The notes beneath the pieces are model-generated. The model made no database searches. It was given only the letters and a program-made list of their open reading frames with translations, and was not told the DNA's origin. Both the position numbers and the translations under genes were made by a program. DNA of 27,256 nt. Origin: Candidatus Njordarchaeota archaeon. GTDB taxonomy: Archaea > Thermoproteota > JANJXX01 > Panguiarchaeales > Panguiarchaeaceae. Of this stretch, positions 1 through 8,501 are shown one piece after another (position 1 is the first letter of the stretch; each line of letters starts with the position of its first letter). Location: contig JAGSHR010000224.1 in NCBI GenBank assembly GCA_029855985.1, forward strand, positions 1-27,256. The letters run 5' to 3'.

Positions 1-218
1 GATCACTTACGATCCCTATTTATGTTCGAAAATTGTCATGAGATATATAGATTAATTACTATATAAATCATTATGATTTTCAAATATTAAATAGCGAACT
101 CCTCTATGCTTGGTGAACCGTTTTTGATACTTCCAATATTTGAAGTATAACTTCAATTATGTAAACTTTAAATATGCATGATTGTAATAAATAAATATGA
201 ACACAAAAAAGGCAAACG
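1..218 (+). promoter_or_regulatory. tldD upstream region with overlapping inverted repeats and a TATA box
   Basis: No gene is visible here. A TATA-like element, TTTAAATA, lies at 167-174 and would start transcription near 195. Upstream of it, two overlapping inverted repeats share a middle arm: TACTTC (128-133) pairs with GAAGTA (142-147), and TTGAAG (140-145) pairs with CTTCAA (151-156). They lie upstream of the predicted transcript start, so a protein-binding site is more likely than an mRNA structure. That role is inferred. Confidence 0.45.
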
Positions 219-1655
219 GTGAAAGTTTTGAAAGATTTGTTTGAGGAACTAATACGCTTTGCTCTAGAGAATGGAGCAAGTTACGCCGATTTAAGATTCG
301 AAAAAGCATCTCGTTCTCTAATCGTGGCGAAAATGAATGAAATTGAAAACGTCAGAGAAACAATAGTTAATGGGGTGGGAATAAGGGTTCTAGTCAATGG
401 ATCTTGGGGCTTCGCATCGGCAAACACGATTGAAAAAGACACGTTGTACAGTGCAGTCAAGCAGGCCTTAGCTATGGCGAAAGGTGCATCAAAAATCAAG
501 AGAAAGTCAGTGAGTTTAGCACCAGTTGAACCTGTTAAAGACACTGTTAAAGCGGAAGTTGACGTGAATCCCGCTAACGTGGATCCATCAGACAAGATAT
601 CTTACCTACTAGAGCTAAATAACTTAATTTTATCTTCAGATGAGAGAGTGAAACATGTGAGATCGTATTACAGTGACTTAACAGTCAAACAAATATTCAT
701 TAACAGTGAAGGATCAGATATTGAGCAAGAAAAAATCTACGTGTATAGCTACGTTGACGCCTTAGGTTTAGAAAACGGGACAAGAGTAAGCTCAAGAGAA
801 TCCATAGGTTCAACAAAAGGATACGGCATCATAAAAGAGAACCCCCCAGAAAAGATAACGGGAGTCATCATAAACAGAATTAAAAACCAACTCAGAGCCA
901 AGCCAGTAAAAGCTGGCAAGTTCCCCATTGTCCTAGGTCCAGAAGTAATTGGTTTGTTCACCCATGAAGCATTCGGTCATTTATCAGAAGCAGACCTCGT
1001 GGTTTCAGGAGCAGTTACCGCGCAAAAAATTGGTCAAAAAGTCGCTAGCGAGATAGTAAACATAATAGATGATGGGACGCTCAGGGGGGCATTTGGCACA
1101 TTCAGATACGATGACGAGGGCGTGCCAACCCGAAAAACAACAGTTGTAAAAAATGGAGTATTAGTGAGTTTCCTCTATGATAGGGAACACGCGCAAACCA
1201 TAAGGGAAATGCTTGAAAAAATGAATCCAGACCTCCTAGATATGTTTAATACGGAGCCAACAGGTAACGCTAGAGCAGAAAATTATAGGGTACCGCCACT
1301 AATTAGGATGAGAAACACCTACATTCAACCTGGAGAACACAACATAGAAGAATTATTCGAGGACATAAAATTCGGTTACTACTTAGTCTCGCCCCTAGGA
1401 GGGCAAGCTAATCTTGATGGAACATTTCAAGGAGGTATCCAAGAAGCATACGAAATTATTGACGGCGAAGTTGGGGACCCAGTTAAAAACGTGTCATTCA
1501 GTGGAAACACACTAGAAACACTAATGAAGATTGATGCCATCGCTAAAGACTTCGATATAAAATCTGGGACATGTGGGAAATTCCAATCTGCATACGTTGG
1601 AATAGGCGGACCACACGTTAGAGTAAAAGAGTTAATCATGGGAGGAGGTGCATAA
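219..1655 (+). CDS. tldD: TldD family metallopeptidase subunit
   Basis: This is the catalytic subunit of the TldD/TldE heterodimeric zinc peptidase. In bacteria the pair trims microcin precursors and degrades unfolded peptides in the cytoplasm; the archaeal substrate is not known from sequence. The zinc-peptidase motif HEAFGH is at residues 249-254, and a C-terminal Cys (452, in SGTCGKF) is placed where TldD proteins supply a further metal ligand. The family segment DDEGVPT is at 298-304. Length (478 aa) is normal. The start used is GTG 219, but TTG 228 is a strong alternative because GGTGA (218-222) lies five bases before it. tldE follows immediately and the two are surely co-transcribed. 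Confidence 0.95.
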   Translation: MKVLKDLFEELIRFALENGASYADLRFEKASRSLIVAKMNEIENVRETIVNGVGIRVLVNGSWGFASANTIEKDTLYSAVKQALAMAKGASKIKRKSVSLAPVEPVKDTVKAEVDVNPANVDPSDKISYLLELNNLILSSDERVKHVRSYYSDLTVKQIFINSEGSDIEQEKIYVYSYVDALGLENGTRVSSRESIGSTKGYGIIKENPPEKITGVIINRIKNQLRAKPVKAGKFPIVLGPEVIGLFTHEAFGHLSEADLVVSGAVTAQKIGQKVASEIVNIIDDGTLRGAFGTFRYDDEGVPTRKTTVVKNGVLVSFLYDREHAQTIREMLEKMNPDLLDMFNTEPTGNARAENYRVPPLIRMRNTYIQPGEHNIEELFEDIKFGYYLVSPLGGQANLDGTFQGGIQEAYEIIDGEVGDPVKNVSFSGNTLETLMKIDAIAKDFDIKSGTCGKFQSAYVGIGGPHVRVKELIMGGGA

Positions 1656-1656
1656 A

Positions 1657-3030
1657 ATGATAACTGAAAAAGACTTCATGGAAAACATCATAAACCTAGC
1701 GCTCAAATATGGCGCAAACGAAGCCGAAGTTTTTGCCTCAGAAGCAAAAGTTGCCATGGCTGGAATAACATCTGGTGAACTAAAACTACCCACATTCCTC
1801 TGGGAGAAAGGAGTTGGTATAAGAGTAGTAGTTGATAAGAGAATTGGTTTCTCAGCAACGAACAGAGTTGATAAGGAATCAATTGAGGAAGCGATAAAGA
1901 GAGCGATATCTGTGGCGAAAACATCGAAACCTTTAGAGAAATGGCAAGGATTACCAAAAAGCGAGCCTTACCCTAGTGTCAAGGGCATCTACGATGCGAA
2001 AATAAGCGACATGACAGGGGACAAACTCATCGAACTAACTGGGGAAATGTTAAATGGTGTTGCAGAGACAAGTGAGAAAGTGATCCCTGCGTGGGGAATG
2101 GCGACGGTAACTGAAACAAAAGAAGCTATAATTAACACTAATGGTGTGTATGGCTTCAAGCAAGGTACATCCATATCGTTCAGCATAGGGGTAATAGCTA
2201 GAGATGGAAACATTGTCACACCCGTCCACAGCGAATCTGAAGCAAAGAGAATGCTGGAAATTGAACCATATGAAGTGGGTAAAAAAGCAACTGAGAAAGC
2301 CTTAACATCACTGAAAACAGTGAAAGTTGATACTCGGGAATACCCAATTATACTCACCCCAGAAGCATTCGCGATAATCAGTTTGTTCACCTTACAACAA
2401 GCCATTGATGGAGAAAACATTGTCACTGGGAGATCCCCATTTAGAGATAAGAGAGGAGAGGAAATATTCAACGAGAACATTACAATTGTTGATAACGGTT
2501 TACTAGATGGTGGCTTAGCGACAGCTCCATTTGACGACGAAGGTGTACCATCTCAAAAAACGGTTATAGTGAGAAAAGGAGTATTGGAGAACTTTATATA
2601 TGATCATTACAGGGCAAACTTAGCTGGTGAAAAAAGCACAGGAAACGCCATAAGAGGGGGAATGTTATTTGGCACAACGAGACAAAAATACGAGCAATTG
2701 CCAATGATCTTCCCAACTAACTTCGTAGTCGAAAAAGGAGATGTAGAATTGGAAAACATGATTCAAGATGTGAATAGGGGAGTTCTCATACTCGATATAC
2801 AGGGTGCTCATGCAGCCAACATGGAGACTGGAGAATTAAGCGCTGTGGCGACACCGGCTTGGTACATAGAAGATGGGGAAATAAAAGGGAACATACCTGG
2901 CGCAATGATAAACATTAACATTTATAAGGCACTGAAAGAAGAGGATCTTCTCTTAACAAAGGAAACCAAGAATGTGTTCAACGTTTACTCGCCTTGGATA
3001 AAAACAAAGGCAACGATAATTAGTAAATAA
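1657..3030 (+). CDS. tldE: TldE/PmbA family protein, partner of TldD
   Basis: This is the non-catalytic partner (TldE, also called PmbA) of the TldD peptidase. It aligns by eye with the upstream gene along its length, for example GVGIRVVVDKRIGFSATN near the N-terminus and DDEGVPSQKTVIV in the middle. In place of the HExxxH helix it has LFTLQQAIDGEN, so it lacks the zinc-binding histidines, as TldE proteins do. Length is about 457 aa. I chose ATG 1657 because GGAGGTG lies about eight bases upstream, inside the end of tldD. Only one base separates the genes, consistent with translational coupling of the two subunits. A T-rich stretch after the stop (about 3065-3080) could terminate the operon. 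Confidence 0.93.
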   Translation: MITEKDFMENIINLALKYGANEAEVFASEAKVAMAGITSGELKLPTFLWEKGVGIRVVVDKRIGFSATNRVDKESIEEAIKRAISVAKTSKPLEKWQGLPKSEPYPSVKGIYDAKISDMTGDKLIELTGEMLNGVAETSEKVIPAWGMATVTETKEAIINTNGVYGFKQGTSISFSIGVIARDGNIVTPVHSESEAKRMLEIEPYEVGKKATEKALTSLKTVKVDTREYPIILTPEAFAIISLFTLQQAIDGENIVTGRSPFRDKRGEEIFNENITIVDNGLLDGGLATAPFDDEGVPSQKTVIVRKGVLENFIYDHYRANLAGEKSTGNAIRGGMLFGTTRQKYEQLPMIFPTNFVVEKGDVELENMIQDVNRGVLILDIQGAHAANMETGELSAVATPAWYIEDGEIKGNIPGAMININIYKALKEEDLLLTKETKNVFNVYSPWIKTKATIISK

Positions 3031-3130
3031 TTGTTTGAATCGTTAAATGAGTTAATTGTCCTATCTTTTTCTTTTTTATTGTTGATTATTGGGGTATGGG
3101 CGTAAAACACACTGAAGGTCAAACTTGATA

Positions 3131-3183
3131 CTATATATTATTTAATTTAACATGTGTTGTTCATGTTTTTATTATTGGTGAGT
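3131..3183 (+). promoter_or_regulatory. Promoter and ribosome binding site of the methyltransferase gene
   Basis: A TATA-like stretch (ctatatatta, 3131-3140) places the transcript start near 3160. GGTGAG (3178-3183) directly precedes ATG 3184. A GTG at 3154 is in frame but would lie at or before the transcript start and would add a hydrophobic decapeptide, so 3184 is the better start. Confidence 0.5.
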
Positions 3184-4005
3184 ATGTTGGATGAGAAATT
3201 ATTGAAAAAGCTTAGGTGTGTAGAGTGCGGTTCAACAGATTTAGTCTATCTGGAGGATAAAAAATTGATTAAATGTAAAAAGTGTGGTGCAGAATACAAG
3301 GTTGTAGAGGATATCCCCATCATGCTAACAAAAGAGGAACTTAGGAAGAGTTACAACGTGAAAGTTTTTGAAGAAAACGCCGAGCGCTACGATAATTGGT
3401 TTGAGGGAGAGAAAGGTAGAATACTTTTTCGAAACGAAGTGAACGCGTTTAAAAAAGCAATGAACGGGTTTGAACTAGGGGATTCACTGGAGGTTGGTGT
3501 AGGTACTGGTCGCTTTGCAAGAGAGCTTGGCATAGAATTTGGCGTTGATCCGTCGTTCAGAGAGCTTCTTATTGCGAAGAATCGGGGAATAAAGGTTGTT
3601 CAGGGTGTATCAGAGGAGCTCCCTTTTCGGAGAGGTTCCTTCAACTCAGCGTTCATGATAGTGACAATATGTTTTGTGGAGGACCCGGTAAAAAGTCTAG
3701 AGGGTATTAACAACGTGTTAAGTATAGGGGGCTTAGTGTTTGTGGGCTTTATTAATAAGGATTCAGAATGGGGCGAGGTATATTTGGAAAAGAAGCGCAG
3801 CGGTCACCTGTTTTACAAAAACGTCAATTTTTACTCTTCTCGCGAGGTTATGGGTTTCTTGGAATCAACTGGTTTCGAGGTTATCAGAGCTTATTCTACT
3901 TTAATGGGTAGTCCTTATGATTCTCCTAAATTGGAGGAACCCGTTGAAGGTAGTGATGGGGGCTTTGTAATACTTGTTGGAAAGAAAACTGTTGATGTCA
4001 ATTAG
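3184..4005 (+). CDS. Trm112-like zinc-ribbon plus SAM-dependent methyltransferase
   Basis: This is a two-part methyltransferase of unknown substrate. The N-terminus is a zinc-ribbon/Trm112-like module with CVEC (12-15) and CKKC (31-34), followed by the hydrophobic segment VVEDIPIML typical of that module. The rest is a class I Rossmann-fold methyltransferase: motif I LEVGVGTGR (about 102-110), acidic ribose-binding GVDPS (120-124), and GVSEELPF (141-148), as in the UbiE/Methyltransf_11 group. Fusion of a Trm112-type ribbon to a Methyltransf_11 domain is common in archaea and bacteria. The gene stands alone with its own promoter, and neighbours do not indicate the substrate. Codons are richer in T than in tldD/tldE. 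Confidence 0.85.
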   Translation: MLDEKLLKKLRCVECGSTDLVYLEDKKLIKCKKCGAEYKVVEDIPIMLTKEELRKSYNVKVFEENAERYDNWFEGEKGRILFRNEVNAFKKAMNGFELGDSLEVGVGTGRFARELGIEFGVDPSFRELLIAKNRGIKVVQGVSEELPFRRGSFNSAFMIVTICFVEDPVKSLEGINNVLSIGGLVFVGFINKDSEWGEVYLEKKRSGHLFYKNVNFYSSREVMGFLESTGFEVIRAYSTLMGSPYDSPKLEEPVEGSDGGFVILVGKKTVDVN

Positions 4006-4105
4006 TTGTGTCTATATATGTTAAACTTATCTTAAAACACCTTCAATTATACTAATTTGTTGGCCAAATTAATTGCACATTCAATGGTTCTTCGCGGAAC
4101 CAAAA

Positions 4106-4822
4106 ATGAATGTAACCGTCGTTGTTGACAGCGAAAAAAAGATAAGCGAACTTGGAACTGGCTGGGGACTGAGCATTTACATCGAAAAGGAAGATTCAAG
4201 AATATTATTTGATACCGGTCCTGATCCTGATCTGTTAATAGATAACTCCAAGAAACTGGGCATTGATTTGAGTTCAATAGATCTAATTGTTGTAAGCCAC
4301 GCGCACAGCGACCATACGGGAGGCCTAATAGCATTCAAAGAGATAAAATCAGGCATAAAAGTTTACTATCCGTATCCCTGTAGAATTGAGAGATTAATTG
4401 AATCATATGGTTTAACCCCCATAGGCGTCAAAGAGACCGAAGAAATTGTTCAAAGGGTCTATGTTGTTGGACCTTTACCCGCGGCAAGTTATGGGTTATG
4501 GGAACAAGCCCTAGCAGTAAAAATGAAAAAATACGTGCATGTTTTCGTTGGTTGCAGTCATCCGGGAGTAAACGAGATCGTCAAGAGGGTCTCAAGGGAT
4601 ATTAAGGGTAGAATTGGTTTAGTCATTGGAGGATTTCACGGTCCCAGTAAACAAGTCTTAGATGAACTTTTGGATCTAAAACCGATAGCGATATCACCCA
4701 TTCACTGTAGCGGAGAACACAGTGTGAAGTACATTGAAGAAAACTTTGACGGCGAGATAATAAGGGGTGGTGCGGGTCTCAAAATGATAATAGATGATAA
4801 GGGTGTTACAGTGATAGAATAA
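4106..4822 (+). CDS. Metallo-beta-lactamase-fold hydrolase (COG1237-like)
   Basis: This is a soluble metal-dependent enzyme of the metallo-beta-lactamase superfamily. Residues counted from ATG 4106 show the metal motif HAHSDH (65-70) followed by TGG, then GCSHPG (His152), GGFHGP (His178) and HCSG (His200). This set is characteristic of the group to which the archaeal dihydropterin ribofuranosyl-aminobenzene phosphate synthase annotation (MJ0301 type) is applied; that annotation is weakly founded, so I name only the fold and group. Length is about 238 aa. An in-frame ATG at 4073 would add 11 residues unlike the family N-terminus, which normally begins with a strand such as MNVTVVVD. The gene is monocistronic by spacing. 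Confidence 0.85.
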   Translation: MNVTVVVDSEKKISELGTGWGLSIYIEKEDSRILFDTGPDPDLLIDNSKKLGIDLSSIDLIVVSHAHSDHTGGLIAFKEIKSGIKVYYPYPCRIERLIESYGLTPIGVKETEEIVQRVYVVGPLPAASYGLWEQALAVKMKKYVHVFVGCSHPGVNEIVKRVSRDIKGRIGLVIGGFHGPSKQVLDELLDLKPIAISPIHCSGEHSVKYIEENFDGEIIRGGAGLKMIIDDKGVTVIE

Positions 4823-4877
4823 TGGTTGCTTTGAAAACACATTTAAATTTATTTTTGTGCCCTTTTGGAGTGAATAC

Positions 4878-4937
4878 TTGTTTATGGAAACATTATTATG
4901 GTTTATAGTGGCTATAATTGTTAGTTTAGTTCTTTAG
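4878..4937 (+). CDS. Possible very small single-pass membrane peptide (17-19 aa)
   Basis: Between the hydrolase and the TPR gene lies a short open frame starting at TTG 4878 or ATG 4884 and ending at TAG 4937. Its product, MFMETLLWFIVAIIVSLVL, would be one membrane-spanning helix. TTGGAG (4865-4870) is a fair ribosome binding site seven bases before TTG 4878, and an ATTTAAATTT element near 4843-4852 is a possible TATA box. It ends 19 bases before ATG 4957 of the TPR gene, so it may be co-transcribed. T-rich spacers give hydrophobic frames by chance, so this is tentative. Confidence 0.3.
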   Translation: MFMETLLWFIVAIIVSLVL

Positions 4938-4956
4938 TTTTCGTGAAGTGTCAATA

Positions 4957-5415
4957 ATGGATATATTTGAGGGTATGAAGAAGGTTTTTGATTATATTCG
5001 CGAGAAAAAGTATGGGAAGGCCTTTCTAGAGGTCGATAAGCTAATAAGGGAATTTGGTGACGTGGATCAACTATGGTACCTTAAAGGAGTGGTCCTAGTG
5101 AATATGGAGAGGTACGCGGATGCCATACAAGCTTTTCAAAAAGCCGAGGAGTTAGGTATTGAGGGAACAAAGAATTTCTATGCTCACTATGGGTACTCCC
5201 TTTTCGTGATGAGAATGTTTGATAGGGCGGTGGAATGCTTCAAAAAAGCTTTAGAGTTTGAGGATGACCCCAATATTAGAGCTCTCCTAATATTAACATA
5301 CACGAGCATGGAAAAATACGATGAGGCATGCAAGGAATACGAATACTTGAAAGAGAATTACCCAAACCTCAAGGGCATAGAGTTACTTGAAGACGATTTA
5401 AAAGGCCACTGCTAA
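4957..5415 (+). CDS. Small TPR-repeat protein
   Basis: This is a cytoplasmic scaffold-type protein made almost entirely of tetratricopeptide-like helical hairpins. Counted from ATG 4957 (152 aa), repeats run about 38-67 (LWYLKGVVLVNMERYADAIQ), 73-106 (FYAHYGYSLFVMRMFDRAVE) and 107-136 (IRALLILTYTSMEKYDEACK). Each has the usual small residue, aromatic and A-hydrophobic pattern. GTG 4948 is an in-frame alternative start. There is no signal peptide, membrane segment or catalytic motif; TPRs mediate protein contacts, so the partner is unknown. Its TAA overlaps the stop codon of the convergent gene. Confidence 0.8.
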   Translation: MDIFEGMKKVFDYIREKKYGKAFLEVDKLIREFGDVDQLWYLKGVVLVNMERYADAIQAFQKAEELGIEGTKNFYAHYGYSLFVMRMFDRAVECFKKALEFEDDPNIRALLILTYTSMEKYDEACKEYEYLKENYPNLKGIELLEDDLKGHC

Positions 5416-6263
5416 GCACCTAAGGAATTTTTTATCATATCAATAAGCTTTTCTTTAGCCTTGTTTATCTCATAGGCGGGAGCTATACCTAGGTCACACC
5501 AAAGTTTCATTGTTAGATCCCTTAGTTTTCTCTGTGTTTCGCTGTCGAGATGTTTACTTATATTTTCTCTTACGAATTTGTCTCCACTAAAGTACTTTAA
5601 TAGTATCCACCTTCTACTTGCTTTTAGGGGTAAATCTATTACTAACAGTAATCCCTCGTTTAACGCTTTTTCAATTGGCTTGGGGTACTCTACTAGATAT
5701 ATGTTTTTAACGGGAAATTTGATAATTTTCCTTATTTCTCTCATAACTTTATCCAATTCGTTACAGAGGTCTTCTACACCAAGAGTGTTTAGTTTAAACT
5801 TTGCGATTCTCTTGTGTATCTGTTTGGGTAAGACGACAAGCAGGTTAGCTCCCATTTCCTCAAGCTCCATGATGGGGTATATTAGGGATTTAATGTAATT
5901 TTTATTGTCTACCAAAATTATGATGGCAGCGTATTTTTCGCTTGCAACCTTGTGTAAGTGATCCTCTAATTCATCTATGAAGCTATCATAGCCGATCAAA
6001 ACTATGTCTAAATTGAATTCTTTTCCAATTTCATATAATTTTTGACTGAGGGTTTTACATTCGCCCTTTAAGGCTTCAACAATGAGGATTTTACCTTGCT
6101 CTGTGCCGCCTCTGACTTTTATTTTTTCTGCAAATTTGTGGGATAATGAAAAGTAACACTTATCGCTGAAAGGACATTTTTGACATGAGATAACACTGCA
6201 CAAAAAGACGCCTCCAAGAGGAAAACCGTCAACTCCTTCTAGAAAAATATAGCAAAGATTCAC
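5412..6263 (-). CDS. Uncharacterised protein with N-terminal four-cysteine motif
   Basis: I do not recognise this family. The N-terminus carries CSVISCQKCPFSDKC (residues 22-36), a C-x4-C-x2-C-x5-C cluster that could bind an iron-sulfur cluster or zinc. Residues about 58-175 alternate predicted strands and helices (ILIVEAL, DIVLIGYD, AAIIILVD, ANLLVVLP), suggesting a Rossmann-like alpha/beta domain. The C-terminus is helical and charged. The start is uncertain: GTG 6263 gives 283 aa and lacks a clear ribosome binding site, whereas TTG 6203 has a perfect GGAGG seven bases upstream and would begin right at the first cysteine. The gene converges on the TPR gene, and their stop codons overlap by four bases. 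Confidence 0.7.
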   Translation of the reverse strand: MNLCYIFLEGVDGFPLGGVFLCSVISCQKCPFSDKCYFSLSHKFAEKIKVRGGTEQGKILIVEALKGECKTLSQKLYEIGKEFNLDIVLIGYDSFIDELEDHLHKVASEKYAAIIILVDNKNYIKSLIYPIMELEEMGANLLVVLPKQIHKRIAKFKLNTLGVEDLCNELDKVMREIRKIIKFPVKNIYLVEYPKPIEKALNEGLLLVIDLPLKASRRWILLKYFSGDKFVRENISKHLDSETQRKLRDLTMKLWCDLGIAPAYEINKAKEKLIDMIKNSLGA

Positions 6264-6359
6264 TCAAAAATCAAATGTAGTTTTGACGGTGAAACTTGTA
6301 CTCACTTAACTCTCGAAACGGCATTGGTTCCAAAAGGTGATGAATCGAACTATTTGATG

Positions 6360-6413
6360 ATTTTTATAAAATACGTTTAATATGTACATCTTAATACTGT
6401 TTTGTTTATAAAA
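6360..6413 (+). promoter_or_regulatory. Tandem TATA boxes upstream of the MFS gene
   Basis: Two good TATA elements, TTTTTATAAAAT (near 6361-6372) and GTTTATAAAATC (near 6403-6414), lie in the divergent spacer. The second would start transcription near 6433, after the upstream-most GTG at 6428, and so favours the GTG at 6464 or the ATG at 6479 as the true start of the MFS gene. Confidence 0.5.
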
Positions 6414-6463
6414 TCGTTTCTGTTTAAGTGTGTTCAAGTATCGTTCGATTAAGGGGTAATTCC

Positions 6464-7666
6464 GTGTTATCTGGTTTCATGGAGTTGCCTTCGGGTGCCA
6501 AGAGGCTTATCTTATACTATACGTTAATGTCCGTACCAGTTGTGATTGAGATTCTATTTCCAATTTACCTTTTTATGAGGGGCTGGGAACTTGTATCAAT
6601 CGGGTTATTGTATAGTGTTGCTTCTTTTTCAAGTGTGGTGGGTAGCTACATTGTTGGGAGATTATTTGATGAAGGGATTCCACCGAAATATGCTATGGCC
6701 ATTGTAGATTTCACCTACGGTATAATCTTTTTTATGTTCTCCATTGCGACAGACCCGTACACTGTATCGCTTTTAATGATCGCACTTAGCTTTGTTGATC
6801 CACTCATGTCCTCTTATCAAACAATAGAAAAAGATCTGTACCCGAGTGAAATGTTGGAAGAATCTTTCGTTTATCACATGTTGTTACCGAACGCATCGCA
6901 GATCATTGGATTCATAGGTGTGGGTTACTTTTTAACAAGTATTGTCAGTGGAGTCCAGGGATTTATCCTGTTATTTAAGTTCTTCTCAGCTGTGTACTTT
7001 GCTTCGTCCATGTTCATCCTTATTGCTATCCCGGAAACGAAGCCTCACAAATTCGCGAAGCTAAGTGTCTCTTCGTTGCCAAGAGAACTTTTACTGCTTG
7101 CTTTTGCTGAATTGCTGATATTATTTGCGTATTCTCTCTCCTCGGGTTTCATACTGTTAAATTTCTTCTATAATGTTGAGTCAATGAATGTTTTTCTTAT
7201 ATGTTTGTCTCTCATTCCAGCAAATGTGGCGGGGGTAGTTGGGTCGCTCTTAGAATCGAAATTGGGTGTAAATTTAAGGAATATCTCCATTTCACTGGCT
7301 TTAATTGGTGCATCATACTTTGGTCTTGGCTTGATAGATATTGTCCCGCTTGGGATTTTAAAGCTAACTTTGATTGCCACCTTAATATTCGCATCTTACC
7401 TGTTTCACACGATCTGGTTCATAAATCACAGAACACTATTTTATAGATTCACCCCTAGTGAGGTTAGAGGCCAGATTTTTGGGGGATTAAGCTCACTGAG
7501 GCAACTTTTAAATATATTGTCTCCAATTGTAGCATCTCTAATTGCAACCCAAAGCGTGAAACTGAATTTCTGGATAACATCAATTTTAATAATACTAAGC
7601 ATTTTCCCTTATTACAAAACAATAAAGCGAACTAACATAGCGAGTAGTCTTTCAATGAGTGAGTAA
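6464..7666 (+). CDS. Major facilitator superfamily transporter
   Basis: This is a polytopic carrier of the inner membrane with about 12 hydrophobic helices and a length near 400 aa, normal for the superfamily. The loop after the second helix, VGSYIVGRLFDEG, matches the MFS signature region (G-x3-D-x2-G type). The C-half shows a related helix and loop pattern ending in PSEVRGQIFGGLSSLRQLL, typical of the loop before helix 11. The substrate cannot be read from sequence. I prefer GTG 6464, which follows AAGGGGT and agrees with the nearer TATA box; GTG 6428 and ATG 6479 are alternatives. It is followed after 31 bases by the TauE/SafE-type permease in the same orientation, so they probably form one operon. 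Confidence 0.85.
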   Translation: MLSGFMELPSGAKRLILYYTLMSVPVVIEILFPIYLFMRGWELVSIGLLYSVASFSSVVGSYIVGRLFDEGIPPKYAMAIVDFTYGIIFFMFSIATDPYTVSLLMIALSFVDPLMSSYQTIEKDLYPSEMLEESFVYHMLLPNASQIIGFIGVGYFLTSIVSGVQGFILLFKFFSAVYFASSMFILIAIPETKPHKFAKLSVSSLPRELLLLAFAELLILFAYSLSSGFILLNFFYNVESMNVFLICLSLIPANVAGVVGSLLESKLGVNLRNISISLALIGASYFGLGLIDIVPLGILKLTLIATLIFASYLFHTIWFINHRTLFYRFTPSEVRGQIFGGLSSLRQLLNILSPIVASLIATQSVKLNFWITSILIILSIFPYYKTIKRTNIASSLSMSE

Positions 7667-7697
7667 GCAGCTCTAGTTATCGTAGAAGTGATGAAAG

Positions 7698-8501
7698 ATG
7701 CATACTGGCATAATTGATATTTTGGTAGCTGGACTGTTTGGCGGCTTAATAGGTTTGCTTTCTGGTTTAGTTGGGATTGGGGGAGGAGTTCTAATAGTTC
7801 CCATGCTTTTGTTCTACTACGGATTAGATATACACACTGCCGTTAGCACCTCAATCTTAGCGATAACGCTTATAATAGCTTCATCATTCACATATTACGC
7901 TAAACTTAGACGTATACGATACAAACTGGGAACATTTCTGGAATTATCCACTATTCCTGGAGCTATAACGGGCTCGTATGTGGGGTATCTATTGAGCAGG
8001 GAACTCTTAGAAATGTTATTTGCATCAGTATTACTAGCGTCCTCTATAAAGTTGATCCACAATTCGCTGGTTGAAGACTCAAAAGAAAAGCTAAACAAGC
8101 CGTTCAAGGAAATTAGTAAAATTAGGCTTCTATTTGGTGCACTAGGCAGCTTCTTTGCGGGTTTTGTGGCTGGAAGCGTGGGAATAAGTGGAGGGAGCCT
8201 AAAAACACCTTTATTAATTTTGGTGTTAGGTGTTCCTGAACATGTTGCAGTAGCCACTTCTAACTATATGATGTTCCTAACAACACTATCCGCGCTAATC
8301 ACTCATATGTATATAGGCCATGTTGATTATTCGCTGGGTATAACCCTAGGAGTTGGGGGCATCATTGGAGCCCAAATAGGTGGGAGAATAAACGTTAAAC
8401 TTAATAGAAAAATTGTAGCTCGAGTACTCGGTTTAATTCTCCTTCTAGTGAGCGTCAGAATGCTAATCGACTCATTGATGATCATTTTTTCTTACTCTTA
8501 A
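7698..8501 (+). CDS. TauE/SafE family membrane permease
   Basis: This is a membrane protein of the TauE/SafE (DUF81) family, whose studied members export sulfite, sulfoacetate or related organosulfur anions. It shows the two-fold repeat of the family: GLIGLLSGLVGIGGGVLIVPML (about residues 15-36) and its counterpart FAGFVAGSVGISGGSLKTPLL (about 152-172), each followed by an AV(S/A)TS motif (near 50 and 187). About seven to eight hydrophobic helices are visible, and 267 aa is typical. GAAGTGATG upstream gives the ribosome binding site. It follows the MFS gene closely, so two carriers may share regulation. The substrate is inferred only from the family. Confidence 0.88.
   Translation: MHTGIIDILVAGLFGGLIGLLSGLVGIGGGVLIVPMLLFYYGLDIHTAVSTSILAITLIIASSFTYYAKLRRIRYKLGTFLELSTIPGAITGSYVGYLLSRELLEMLFASVLLASSIKLIHNSLVEDSKEKLNKPFKEISKIRLLFGALGSFFAGFVAGSVGISGGSLKTPLLILVLGVPEHVAVATSNYMMFLTTLSALITHMYIGHVDYSLGITLGVGGIIGAQIGGRINVKLNRKIVARVLGLILLLVSVRMLIDSLMIIFSYS

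Noticed and set aside
1989..2480. 163-codon minus-strand open frame opposite tldE
   Set aside because: It is fully antisense to a clearly conserved gene, with no domain of its own.
6337..6360. C-box-like GTGATGA and TTGATGA as a second C/D box RNA
   Set aside because: No CTGA-type D or D' box follows at the required spacing, and the stretch runs into the TATA box of the MFS gene.
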